From Tritrichomonas foetus (lineage: Eukaryota > Parabasalia > Tritrichomonadida > Tritrichomonadidae): DNA of 34,300 nucleotides. The translations under genes were made by a program, and so were the position numbers. A model generated the notes under the pieces. It saw only the letters and a program-made list of their open reading frames with translations, had not been told where the DNA came from and searched no databases. Positions 18,450-27,740 of the stretch are shown one piece after another. Positions within the stretch are counted from its first letter, which is position 1. Each line of letters starts with the position of its first letter. The stretch is from positions 1 to 34,300 of the forward strand of contig MLAK01000947.1 in the NCBI GenBank assembly GCA_001839685.1. The letters run 5' to 3'.

Positions 18450-21400
18450 ATGAGTCGAGTTTCGAGTTTTTCCAGCTCGAATAATCGAAACGAAGCTCGT
18501 TATATTCAGTTCTCAAAAAGAGAAGCAGATTACTTCTCATTTTTAGATTTAATTGCCAAAAGTGATTACTGGGATATATCCATTCAATTTGCCTTTGTTT
18601 TTCTCTGCTTTCAAATCTTTTATATGTGGATTGAAGTAAGAAATCCAAAAACCTTGCTCGAGCAGCTGGCCTTTTGGCTGTACAATATTTTTTTCATCAC
18701 AGATTTGGATGCAGACATAAAAAGATTTGAAAAATTTGCTATTGCTCATATCATTATTGCAGTTTACCCACTGATTTTTACAGCAATCGTATTTATCTTC
18801 TTCCTGAAAAAATATCATATTCCCAAATTTATTCTTTCATATTGTAGGTTTTCTATGGATGTTTTAAATTTGGTATTTCTTATTCCTAATGCATATGCCA
18901 TCAGGCGAAATATTATCTATATGATTCAATCAAAACAGACGTCTATCATTGTTATCACAGTTTTTGAATTTATATCATTTGCTGTACAATTTTTTTCATT
19001 ACTACTATCACAATTTGTGATACATTCTTCAGCTTATCGAGTAATTCATCCACTCACAATTATGTCACAACTTGGAATATATCTTGGTACATCAATTCCA
19101 TCGACTTTTCTGATCATTCGAGGTTTCTTTTACTTTTTTCCAAGTTGGGCTTTAATTTTTTTGCACGTTCTTGAAGTTATTTTTTACTTTTATCAGGCAA
19201 AACTTTTTATTTCCGTGAATATCTTACTTCCAGTCCCACAAGCAACTTTTTTATCCACTATTATTTCAGCTCTAATAATGAACATTATATTAATATTCGT
19301 TAAAGTTTCTGCTTATATGATCTTTGTAGTTCTATCGATATTTATCGTCTTTTTTCCTATCTTTTTTATTTATTCATCTCGAAGAATCAATCACATCAAA
19401 AAAATTTTAGCTTATGATTTTGAGAAAAATCTGAGTGAACTTGAACCCAAACAAAGAAATATTGAGAACATTCCAGTTTATGATACAATTTTGGAAAGAT
19501 TTCAAGGGCCTGAATATCAAATTAGTGAAAGTGAAGCAGGGTTTATGCTCCTTGTTGGATTATCGAATGCTTGCGATTTATTTTTGGATTTTTCAATTGT
19601 GAAACATTTCTGTGTTTTGATTGGATCAAAAAAAATTTTAAAAACATCAGTTTTAGTTCTTGGTGGATTTCCTAATTCAATACTTCTTTTGCATCACATT
19701 TTAAAATTATATGCCAGAAAATCAGATTTAGCAATTTCTGATAAATTTGTAATTTTTCAAATCCAAAAAGTCATGGTTTTCAGACAAATAGAATCGACTA
19801 CAACAACAACATCTTTTCAGCAAATATATGAAACTAATGCTTTGTCCCAACAACTTCAATCAACAATATGTCATGCATGGAATATCGCTAATATTGGAAT
19901 AAGTCAAACTGAAAAAGTTTATAAAATTGTACTTCAAGGAAAATCACTTTGGAAGAAATTATTTGAATTTTATCCGAATTCAATTAGAGCAAAAAAAGAC
20001 TATTTACGTTTTGTTATTGAATGTGAAACAGATTTTTATAAAGCGGCTACAATTTCTCATGAAATTGAAATGTATGAAAATGATTTGTCTTGGGTTATTG
20101 ATGAATGCCACGTTGGGTTACTGAAAAGTTTACCATTTTTAATCAAAAGAAAAGTTTTAACCTCATATGGTCAATTAATTCATTCCAAAACTATTGCACA
20201 TGATTTTTTTCCAGGTGATGATCATTTAACTACAGATATAATTGATGTTGAATCTCATTTGAAAAAAATATTAAGCTATCATAAACTAAGGTATTCTATT
20301 TTTCATGCAACTAAAAATAACCATGCAAAGACGTCAAAAAAATTTCAAAAGTACTTCTATACATTTTATGTGGTATATACATTTTTATTAATCACTGCAA
20401 TTGTATTGCTGAATAGAGTATTTAATACAAGAAATGATGACCTTTCAATTTTAAACCATATAATGCATACTCGTGCGAATTATTCAATGATTGTCATTTC
20501 TCTTCTAACAAATTTTCATCAACATAAAAATATTATAGATTTTGCTACTTATTATCAGAAATATGACTCATCCCAAGACTTAGTGGATTTCAAAACGTAT
20601 TCGCCTGAAGAGTATGTATTTTCATTTGCTAATCAATATTTACAATCTTTTCCGAAAGTTATATCAGATTTATCAATGATTTCGCAAGAAGGATATAAAG
20701 ATTTAGATGAAATTTTTACTTATATGAATGGAGATGCCATTTTATATAATAGATGTCATAATGGGATCCCCGTTGGTACTTTTCATACTACTTTTCGATC
20801 TGGTTCTTCATTAGCTATTTTAGATCTTCTTCTCTCTCAAGCAGCACCCATAGAAACATGGTTTTCCAACAATGATCACTTTTGTTCATCAGTATTAATG
20901 ATACCTAAAATTGGAAATTCTTTTGCTGTGATTAGGAATGCTACTGGAGCATGGTTTAATTTAAGAATTAGGGAACGCAATATATATATTATTCCATTAA
21001 TTGCTGTACCTATATTTATCACACTATTAGGAATAATATTTATTGCCAAAGCAGCATTTTCTTATCTTCAAGAGTTGAAATATTTCATGAAATTACTAGC
21101 TGGGTATAGTCAAGATATAACAAAAGAAGGTACATTACCAATTTCATTAATGAATAATGACAATAATTCCCAGTTTTCTGCAGGAATCAATGAAAGTCTC
21201 TCTTATACCAAATACTATGTCTACATTTTCTTGATTTTGTTTTTTGGTATTCTTATTTTTGCTGTTTATGCAATTTTAGGTGTTTCATCATTTAACATTA
21301 ATCATAATGAGTTGATTTACCGAGCTTGGAATGTTGATAAATCTCGATTAATTGTCCGAACTTTAGATTCATTATGTAGCGTCATGATTTCATTATTACT

Positions 21401-23054
21401 AGTTTATGAAGAAACTAACTTTACTACGCAAGAAGAAGAAATTGCTTTAGGTCACTTATATTTAAATAAATTAAAAGAAGCTTTAACTAGCTTTGTTCAG
21501 GAAGAAAAAAAGGAAATCTTTGAAATTTATCCAGAATTTGACAAATTCTTCTTTGTTGAAACTTGTGAATCAAATCATCATAATGAATCTCATGCTTGTC
21601 AATCCCTTCATCAACAAATTATTTATTTCTCGTCGCTAATTAACAATTTATTAATGAAGGCTTCTACAAAAACCATTGATGAATCTTATAAAAATAGTTT
21701 TATGGACGCTTTTCACATGCTATTTGGTCATTTAATGCATAATTTTAAGAAATTAGAAGATTTCATTTCTGTAGTGGCCAAGTTGAGAATGAATAGTTAT
21801 AAACTGGAATTGATAATTTTATTTATAATTATAATGGTATTATCAATAACCAACTTTTTTATTTGCATTTATATTAATCACATGCTAGATTGCTCCTATC
21901 AAGGGGGTTTAATTTTAATAAGAAGACTTCCACCATTTAAAATGATAACTAATCATAAACTCGTGAACTACATTCTTAAAAAACAGAATTATAACGAAGA
22001 AGAAGAAATGACAGTGACTCAAAATATCATGTATCATTCAAATGATATGATTTTTTATTTAGCTACTGATGGAATTATTGAAGGAATTAACCGGGCAGTT
22101 ACTGAACATCTTTCATATACTAGTGATCAATTGATAGGTCAGCATATTGCTTATTTAGTTAGTAAAGATGATCAGCAAGATGTTAAAAACTATGTGACTA
22201 CTTTATTAAATAGAACTGATGATACCAACCTTCAAGCTCAAGTTATTTGCGTTACTGCAACAACGCAAGAAGTTCATTGTTCATTAACCATGTTTCTTGA
22301 AGAATCGCTACAATATTCAAATAAGCATCTTGTTTTTATATTTCAAAATATTACTGAAGAAATTGAACAAAAAAATTTTGCTAAAGAAATGAAACAAAGA
22401 AGCGAAAGACTGTTATATAACATATTGCCAAAAACTCTTGTTGATTTATTTGTTCAAGGCAAAAGCAATGTTTCTATGCGCGTTCCATCTTGTTCCGTCA
22501 TGTTCATAAACATCGCACGATTTAGTGATATTTCTAGAAATTTAAGTCCACAGCAAATAGTCACCTTATTAACAACAATATCGAATCGTTTTGATGAAGA
22601 AATTCAAAAGCATCCATTATTAACGAAAGTGAAAACGTTAGGTGATATTTATATGTGTGCTTCTGGTCTTTTTGCTGAACAAGTTAAACCACAAGAGCAT
22701 GCAGACGAAATTGTCAAATATGCTTTTAATGTTCAAATGATTATTGACGATATCAACTTGAAATTAAACATGAATTTGATGTTAAGAATTGGAATAGATA
22801 GTGGTGGACCTGTAATTGCTGGAATAGTATCAGAGAAACTACAATTTGATATTATTGGGTACACTGTAAAGTTCGCCTCATACTTAGAAGAAACATGTTT
22901 ACCAACAAGAATACATATATCTGAAAATACTTACCAAATTATGTCTAATAGTGGTTATATCATTGAACCCATAATTATTAACCCAATAAAAGGAAGAGAA
23001 GGGATTAAAACATATTCAATTTTGGTGGATGAATCAGCATCATCTGTATTTTGA
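18450..23054 (+). CDS. Multi-membrane PAS / class III nucleotidyl cyclase-like protein with altered active site
   Basis: 1534 residues. About 7-9 membrane helices lie in the first 330 residues, followed by a cytosolic region, then helices near 637-660, 845-870, 922-948 and 1118-1143. A PAS-like domain covers about 1195-1290 (NDMIFYLATDGIIEGINRAV), a short coiled linker follows (ERLLYNILPKTLVDLF), then the cyclase domain at about 1345-1520. Linker and domain match the large trichomonad receptor-cyclase family that makes cAMP or cGMP. Retained: Asp in KTLGDIYM, the purine-reading Lys of VKTLGD, and Asp1467 in FDIIG. Altered: the first metal Asp of the F-x-DI motif is Asn1354 (VMFINIARF), and the Asn and Arg that stabilise the transition state (TVN..AsR) are Lys1474 and Tyr1478. 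A homodimer should be poorly active or inactive. A regulatory or heterodimer role is inference. The frame is intact, which argues against simple decay. Confidence 0.9.
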   Translation: MSRVSSFSSSNNRNEARYIQFSKREADYFSFLDLIAKSDYWDISIQFAFVFLCFQIFYMWIEVRNPKTLLEQLAFWLYNIFFITDLDADIKRFEKFAIAHIIIAVYPLIFTAIVFIFFLKKYHIPKFILSYCRFSMDVLNLVFLIPNAYAIRRNIIYMIQSKQTSIIVITVFEFISFAVQFFSLLLSQFVIHSSAYRVIHPLTIMSQLGIYLGTSIPSTFLIIRGFFYFFPSWALIFLHVLEVIFYFYQAKLFISVNILLPVPQATFLSTIISALIMNIILIFVKVSAYMIFVVLSIFIVFFPIFFIYSSRRINHIKKILAYDFEKNLSELEPKQRNIENIPVYDTILERFQGPEYQISESEAGFMLLVGLSNACDLFLDFSIVKHFCVLIGSKKILKTSVLVLGGFPNSILLLHHILKLYARKSDLAISDKFVIFQIQKVMVFRQIESTTTTTSFQQIYETNALSQQLQSTICHAWNIANIGISQTEKVYKIVLQGKSLWKKLFEFYPNSIRAKKDYLRFVIECETDFYKAATISHEIEMYENDLSWVIDECHVGLLKSLPFLIKRKVLTSYGQLIHSKTIAHDFFPGDDHLTTDIIDVESHLKKILSYHKLRYSIFHATKNNHAKTSKKFQKYFYTFYVVYTFLLITAIVLLNRVFNTRNDDLSILNHIMHTRANYSMIVISLLTNFHQHKNIIDFATYYQKYDSSQDLVDFKTYSPEEYVFSFANQYLQSFPKVISDLSMISQEGYKDLDEIFTYMNGDAILYNRCHNGIPVGTFHTTFRSGSSLAILDLLLSQAAPIETWFSNNDHFCSSVLMIPKIGNSFAVIRNATGAWFNLRIRERNIYIIPLIAVPIFITLLGIIFIAKAAFSYLQELKYFMKLLAGYSQDITKEGTLPISLMNNDNNSQFSAGINESLSYTKYYVYIFLILFFGILIFAVYAILGVSSFNINHNELIYRAWNVDKSRLIVRTLDSLCSVMISLLLVYEETNFTTQEEEIALGHLYLNKLKEALTSFVQEEKKEIFEIYPEFDKFFFVETCESNHHNESHACQSLHQQIIYFSSLINNLLMKASTKTIDESYKNSFMDAFHMLFGHLMHNFKKLEDFISVVAKLRMNSYKLELIILFIIIMVLSITNFFICIYINHMLDCSYQGGLILIRRLPPFKMITNHKLVNYILKKQNYNEEEEMTVTQNIMYHSNDMIFYLATDGIIEGINRAVTEHLSYTSDQLIGQHIAYLVSKDDQQDVKNYVTTLLNRTDDTNLQAQVICVTATTQEVHCSLTMFLEESLQYSNKHLVFIFQNITEEIEQKNFAKEMKQRSERLLYNILPKTLVDLFVQGKSNVSMRVPSCSVMFINIARFSDISRNLSPQQIVTLLTTISNRFDEEIQKHPLLTKVKTLGDIYMCASGLFAEQVKPQEHADEIVKYAFNVQMIIDDINLKLNMNLMLRIGIDSGGPVIAGIVSEKLQFDIIGYTVKFASYLEETCLPTRIHISENTYQIMSNSGYIIEPIIINPIKGREGIKTYSILVDESASSVF

Positions 23055-23611
23055 AGCTAGTTATATCATTTTCATCTCTATTATTATTTTATTTCGGAAT
23101 TCGATATTACGCGGCTGTTAAATATCATGCCTGACGAAACAGTTTGACTGAAGCAATTATTTTGTTATACAACAATTAATCGGCATTAGAATTATCTTGT
23201 TTTTGTTTTTAAATAAAATGTTTTTATAGATTCAATTGTTCAACTTATTTACGAATTTCCATGTAATCTCAACAGGATTTATTAATAGTGTGAGTTAATA
23301 GATTTGAACTAGAAAAATGAGAACTTTTTCAGATGTATCACAACGATTATTATTTCCTTATGTATATAGAACATAATAAAGATGAATCAATTCACAAAGT
23401 TGAATTAATCAAATAATCTTTCATGTGTATGAAAACTTTTTCTATGGTCAATCAATATTAGATGCTGTCAATTTGTAAACTTTTGAGAAAGTCTTATCAA
23501 AAGAAGGGAACTTCGCCTTATTTTATTGAATTTTGCTGCAAAAATATTATTTGAATATTATTCAATTAACACAAAAATTCTATAGAAAAAGTGGGGGTTT
23601 TAAATTTCCCG
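23055..23611. other. Intergenic with three GAAAAAGT motifs
   Basis: Two octamers point left (minus strand, 23323-23330 and 23435-23442), but no minus-strand gene follows them. One points right at 23585-23592, directly before the IBD-like gene. The rest is AT-rich with a taaataaaatg stretch near 23210 that may serve as a poly(A) signal for the cyclase-like gene. Confidence 0.5.
23585..23592 (+). promoter_or_regulatory. GAAAAAGT motif (tataGAAAAAGTgggg) of the IBD-like gene
   Basis: The octamer ends 19 bases before the ATG at 23612 and is preceded by tata. No TCAYW initiator lies between it and the ATG, so here it may itself position transcription. Confidence 0.45.
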
Positions 23612-25327
23612 ATGATGACTTTCACTGTGCCGTCAACTGCTTTCCAGGACTATATGGCGGCACATGGAATCAAAGACGAAGAACCCATAAACGAATGCAA
23701 CATTGACAACGATGAAAAATCAAACGATATAAACAAAATCCCTCAAAAAACGCGATTTTGTAAGAAAATCCTGCAATTACTCAATACCACGAAAAAAAAT
23801 CCAGCCATCATTCCGAAAGTTGGTTTAGCCTGGTGTCTCGATGGATGCCATTTCATATGCAATTCGTCAATTCTCAGCAAATACCTCAATATAAAATCCA
23901 ATTCGATAAATACGAATTTTCGCGAGCATTGCTTCCAGATAGCAACAGGAACAACAATAGAAAACATTACCAGAGAGTTTGGGTTTTTGCCGGACAGCAG
24001 AAATTGGAAAAAAAGGCGAAATCCAAAATATTCATTTAATATCAACACCTCGGAAGAAGAAGCTGAAAAAATTCCTTATAACCAAACATCTGATAAAAAA
24101 GTAGAAAGTAAATATAACGAGTATAGCTCTTCTAATGAATCATTTTCAACCGAAGATAATGATGAATATGATGATATTGAAAATACTGATGTGAATGGGA
24201 ATGAAGAGAATGGAGAATATGATGATGAAGTCAACGATGAAGATTTGAATGAAGAAGAAATGGGCATTGGTGGTATAAACAAATTACAAGAAATATTCAA
24301 CAACGATCAATTTTTGTCAGGTGATTTTGAATTTATAATGACAAAAGTTTCAAAAAATGAGATTTGGAAACGTAAATTCTTAGAAAAGGTGACCAATGAT
24401 TTCTTCAAAATTTCAAAAGGTGAAAAATGTGCAAAAATCGATGATGTTATTCAATATATTCTGAATGTAAACCAAGTATCGATAATTCCCAATGAAAAAT
24501 TAAACTCTGTCATCAATAACCTTCATGCCATATTTCAATTCGCAACAAACGAGTCATCTCAGCAAATTGATGAAGTTACAATTGTTGATGCCATAAAACT
24601 GTGTCTTCGTTTCGGCTTATTTAAAGATTTGGCTTCTTCTGTTGGTGAAATATCAACTCCAAATCATATCAAATCTTCTGGAAACGCATTTGTCCCCTGG
24701 TTTATTCCATCGACAGATGTTGGTTTTGTATTTCATGCAATACGAAGCAATTCATATAATTGGGCGATCAAACTATCTGGATCATCACCGGATGGATTTA
24801 CAATGATAAAACTTGACGAAAAAAACGCGCCTTTGGATAATTATCATATGATGAACATTCAATTTGATGCACTAGCGAATCCTTCTTATCATAGTAAGCA
24901 AGTCGCATCTAAAAATAAAACTTTAATGCGAAATGTCTCTTCACAAGATGATGAAATAACAAAAGGATGGAAGTTTAATGTTGTAAATTCTGAACTTAAG
25001 GCGAATTCTTGGGATGAGCTTTTTAATATTTTTGAAAATTTCAATGGGATACAAAATCCCAAACCTAAAAAACAGCCAGATATTTTTTTCATTCCCATCT
25101 ATCAATGTAACCAGCCCACGTTTCCCAAAAATGAAAACAAACTACTTATCGAAAATATCGATGAAGAAAGCAGCCCAATTGATATATATTATAAACGGAA
25201 TTCTAATGATGGTGACATTTACTTTACATCACAAGATTCCGGCTTTTCGCAGGGAATTGGATTCTCCCAGCAAAGCCTCGGATTTTCGAGCGGATTTTCT
25301 CAATTTGAAAACGAAGAGAATATATAA
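23612..25327 (+). CDS. Probable initiator-binding-domain (IBD) transcription factor
   Basis: 571 residues from ATG 23612; the frame runs seven codons further up only to GTG, and a second ATG follows directly. Residues about 45-150 fit the IBD winged-helix family, whose founder IBP39 binds the trichomonad initiator: KVGLAWCLDGCHFICNSSIL, SKYLNIKSNSINTNFREHCF, then NWKKRRNPKYSF and a Ser/Glu-rich SEEEAEKI. An acidic linker (about 160-225) follows, then a helical region (about 225-345) and a segment at 350-420 (VPWFIPST, WAIKLSGSSPDGFTMIKL, NYHMMNIQF) that loosely resembles an SH2 fold. The C-terminus repeats GFSQ (GFSQGIGFSQQSLGFSSGFSQ). The IBD call is by pattern memory and fairly confident; the SH2-like reading is weak. 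It is longer than IBP39, so probably a relative rather than the orthologue. Confidence 0.65.
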   Translation: MMTFTVPSTAFQDYMAAHGIKDEEPINECNIDNDEKSNDINKIPQKTRFCKKILQLLNTTKKNPAIIPKVGLAWCLDGCHFICNSSILSKYLNIKSNSINTNFREHCFQIATGTTIENITREFGFLPDSRNWKKRRNPKYSFNINTSEEEAEKIPYNQTSDKKVESKYNEYSSSNESFSTEDNDEYDDIENTDVNGNEENGEYDDEVNDEDLNEEEMGIGGINKLQEIFNNDQFLSGDFEFIMTKVSKNEIWKRKFLEKVTNDFFKISKGEKCAKIDDVIQYILNVNQVSIIPNEKLNSVINNLHAIFQFATNESSQQIDEVTIVDAIKLCLRFGLFKDLASSVGEISTPNHIKSSGNAFVPWFIPSTDVGFVFHAIRSNSYNWAIKLSGSSPDGFTMIKLDEKNAPLDNYHMMNIQFDALANPSYHSKQVASKNKTLMRNVSSQDDEITKGWKFNVVNSELKANSWDELFNIFENFNGIQNPKPKKQPDIFFIPIYQCNQPTFPKNENKLLIENIDEESSPIDIYYKRNSNDGDIYFTSQDSGFSQGIGFSQQSLGFSSGFSQFENEENI

Positions 25328-26192
25328 ATATAACATCATGAAAGTGTTTAATTGTTTAATGATTAATCAATGATCACGCTCATCAAGCTTGATATTAATT
25401 GATCTTTCTTTTTCTTATATATTTATTAAATCATTCGACTGAAAATGATGCTCTTCTTATTTTTGTTTTTATTAAGAATATGATTATTATGATTATGTGT
25501 AATGATTCAAGAAATGAACTGTCATGTCATTGTAAAAGGATATGATAATTAAAATCAAAATTGAGGATTTATCAAAATTCATTGAATTATATAAATTGAT
25601 ACATATGTGTTTTTGTTTTATCATTTAATAAAATCACTTATTTACATTGACTTTCTACTATATTGGGTAATAGGAGTTTATTTTTTCTTTCCAGTAGAAT
25701 TAAATGGTCTTAATGATTGAAAACTATATCTCTTCAAAAAAAAGAATGGTGTGTTTCTATTTCGTTTTGTCACATGGTATGAACCCATAACACGTTCTTT
25801 TTTCTAAAAACGTATATCATTGATTTTGTGATGATGGAACGATACATATAATTCTATCAAAAAATCGCAAACTCACAAAAAGTTTAAATTAACGTCTACA
25901 TTAGAGGAAACTTTTTACCATTCTTTAGAAGAACTCCAATATCTCAATAAATATATTGATATAACCAAAAATAATGCATTATATAGCTAAATTTATTGAT
26001 TTAAAAAGTAAATTTATCTCAATCTCAATGTAAAATATTATAATAACCCTTCTGATGAGGTTTTGTGAATCCTCAGTATCTTTTCAGAATAGTTCATAAA
26101 AAGTGAAATAACACAGAAAATAATGAAAAATTCAAAAGGCAAAGAAAAAATTAAATATAAAATCAAACCCAGCGAGAACTCTCACTCACCGT
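25328..26192. other. Intergenic, nothing recognisable
   Basis: 865 bp of AT-rich DNA between two plus-strand genes. TAAATATAACATC follows the IBD-like stop (TAAA overlaps the stop codon). There is no frame with coding features and no exact GAAAAAGT. The last ten bases hold the initiator of the next gene. Confidence 0.6.
26182..26186 (+). promoter_or_regulatory. Initiator (TCACT) of the basic coiled-coil gene
   Basis: TCACT matches TCA(+1)Y(T/A); +1 at 26184 leaves a nine-base leader before the ATG at 26193. Confidence 0.5.
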
Positions 26193-27557
26193 ATGGATTA
26201 CGACAACCCAACCCATGATTCTCAAGGCAACATTGTCATCACGACACCCGAAGAAGTTTTCACACGCGTTCCTCGAGTTCGAACTCGCCCTCATCGCCCA
26301 AATCCAATGGATAAACCGCCTCTTCCAGACAACACAGTTGCTCGATCAAACCCCAATTTCAACAGAACTATGCCACCTGGACGCCCCCAATCTTCCCGCA
26401 ACGTTGGCGGCGTTCGAGGCAATTTTTCGAGTTCCGGAAAAATCGTCCTCGAGCCTCCCCCATCGCCCGGAAGTGCTCGAAGAAATCGAAATGGAAACAA
26501 CTTTTCCAGTACTCTCCCATTGAACAGAAGCCGCCCAGGCTCATCTCGTACAACATCAACTGAAAATCTCCTCAAAAGAACCTATACACTTACTCCCGAA
26601 CTGGAAGCTCTCAAAAAGCAAGCACTTGATCAGGAACCACTTGAAGTTGAAGATAATACAGTTCTCGAGGATTTATTATTATTGCTATCTGAGGAAAGGC
26701 GCCAGCTTGCTGCCCAGCATGAGTTCAAAGAAAGCCAGCGTCGCAATGAAGCAATTGGTTACGTTATGGAATGTCAAACCTGGCTCCATAAACTGGAAAT
26801 GCAGAAATCAACAATGCAGAATTATGAACAGCGCCAATCGGAATTCGACCAGCAATGTGAAGAATTCGATATGGAAACCCGGGCAATGCGCCACAGAATG
26901 AAGAAGAAACTTCGCCACAAGAGAGAAAAGCTGCTCGATGAGCAAGAAAAAGAAGTGAAAGAATTAGAAGATTTTTGGGCAAGCGAGCCGAAAGTAAGAC
27001 TTTATAATCGTTCATCGAATACTTTGATTTGTTTAAGAAGACAACTCGCTTTATTACTTCAACAATGCAGGTTCGATGAAGCAGCTGATGTTCAGGCCCA
27101 AGTTGATGCTCGCCAAAAGCTTGAAGAAACTGAAAATTATAACTTAATGCAACGCGAATTCAATGAAGTCTTTAATAAAATGAAAACTCGGCAAACTGAA
27201 GACTTGCAATATTTCGACCAAAAAGCTGAAATGGAAATGAAGAAGCTCAACAGAAGACGTGAAAAGTTAAGAGAGGCGCTCGTAAATCGTGAAAAGAAAA
27301 TCCACGAGCAAGGAGATCTCGCAAAAGATGTCGATAAAGTTTGGAATTTGAAACAAACAGCCAGAATCAACGAAGTTACACATACTAAACCACAAATGCC
27401 GTCGTTGAAGGTATCTAAGAATGATATTAATGATAAAATGGTTCAAAACTTGTCATTACCACCACTTTCATACCCTAAGTATGATCCAAAGAAAAGTGGA
27501 AAACTCGAAGAGAAGTCACCAAAACCTGCAGGTGCACCAAAATCACCAAAAAAGTAA
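26193..27557 (+). CDS. Basic coiled-coil protein, conserved trichomonad type
   Basis: 454 residues. The first 150 are Pro/Arg/Ser/Asn-rich and basic (RVRTRPHRPNPMDKPPLP, then RPGSSRTTSTENL), probably disordered. Residues about 160-385 are a long charged coiled coil (LSEERRQLAAQHEFKESQRR, MRHRMKKKLRHKREKLLDEQ, MKKLNRRREKLREAL). The tail is Lys/Pro-rich (KPAGAPKSPKK). There is no signal peptide, membrane segment or enzyme motif. I recall similar hypothetical proteins in trichomonads but no known function; cytoskeleton or microtubule association is a guess from composition. The first third is clearly GC-richer than its surroundings with many C-ending codons, as seen in well expressed genes. A strong initiator, a nine-base leader and a TAAATAAA signal 14 bases past the stop complete a neat transcription unit. 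Confidence 0.88.
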   Translation: MDYDNPTHDSQGNIVITTPEEVFTRVPRVRTRPHRPNPMDKPPLPDNTVARSNPNFNRTMPPGRPQSSRNVGGVRGNFSSSGKIVLEPPPSPGSARRNRNGNNFSSTLPLNRSRPGSSRTTSTENLLKRTYTLTPELEALKKQALDQEPLEVEDNTVLEDLLLLLSEERRQLAAQHEFKESQRRNEAIGYVMECQTWLHKLEMQKSTMQNYEQRQSEFDQQCEEFDMETRAMRHRMKKKLRHKREKLLDEQEKEVKELEDFWASEPKVRLYNRSSNTLICLRRQLALLLQQCRFDEAADVQAQVDARQKLEETENYNLMQREFNEVFNKMKTRQTEDLQYFDQKAEMEMKKLNRRREKLREALVNREKKIHEQGDLAKDVDKVWNLKQTARINEVTHTKPQMPSLKVSKNDINDKMVQNLSLPPLSYPKYDPKKSGKLEEKSPKPAGAPKSPKK

Positions 27558-27570
27558 AAGTGGAAATGTA

Positions 27571-27578
27571 TAAATAAA
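27571..27578 (+). terminator. Poly(A) signal TAAATAAA of the basic coiled-coil gene
   Basis: TAAATAAA begins 14 bases after the TAA stop of the gene ending at 27557, consistent with the UAAA-type cleavage signal of trichomonads. Confidence 0.4.
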
Positions 27579-27689
27579 TGAATTAAATTGGAACTTTTCT
27601 TTTCTAAATTGATCTTTTCTTTTATCTTTCCATTGTTCTCCAATAATTTCACTCTTAGTGAATGTGAATCATTTCAGTTGGTGTTTGAC

Positions 27690-27723
27690 AGCGGTTACTG
27701 GTCAAAATAACCGTCATGTCACA
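27690..27723 (+). promoter_or_regulatory. Two M3-like sites plus initiator of the karyopherin-like gene
   Basis: AGCGGTTA (27690-27697) and, on the other strand, GACGGTTA (27715 to 27708) both fit the T. vaginalis M3 consensus (A/G/T)(A/G)C(G/C)G(T/C)T(T/A/G), an element bound by a Myb-like protein. TCACA at 27719-27723 fits the initiator with +1 at 27721, 20 bases before the ATG. An out-of-frame ATG at 27728 opens a 14-codon frame overlapping the main start. Confidence 0.5.
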
Positions 27724-27740
27724 AATAATGTTCAAGGAAT

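Noticed and set aside
18450..23054. Fully active adenylate cyclase annotation
   Set aside because: One metal Asp and the catalytic Asn and Arg are replaced, so only 'cyclase-like' is justified.
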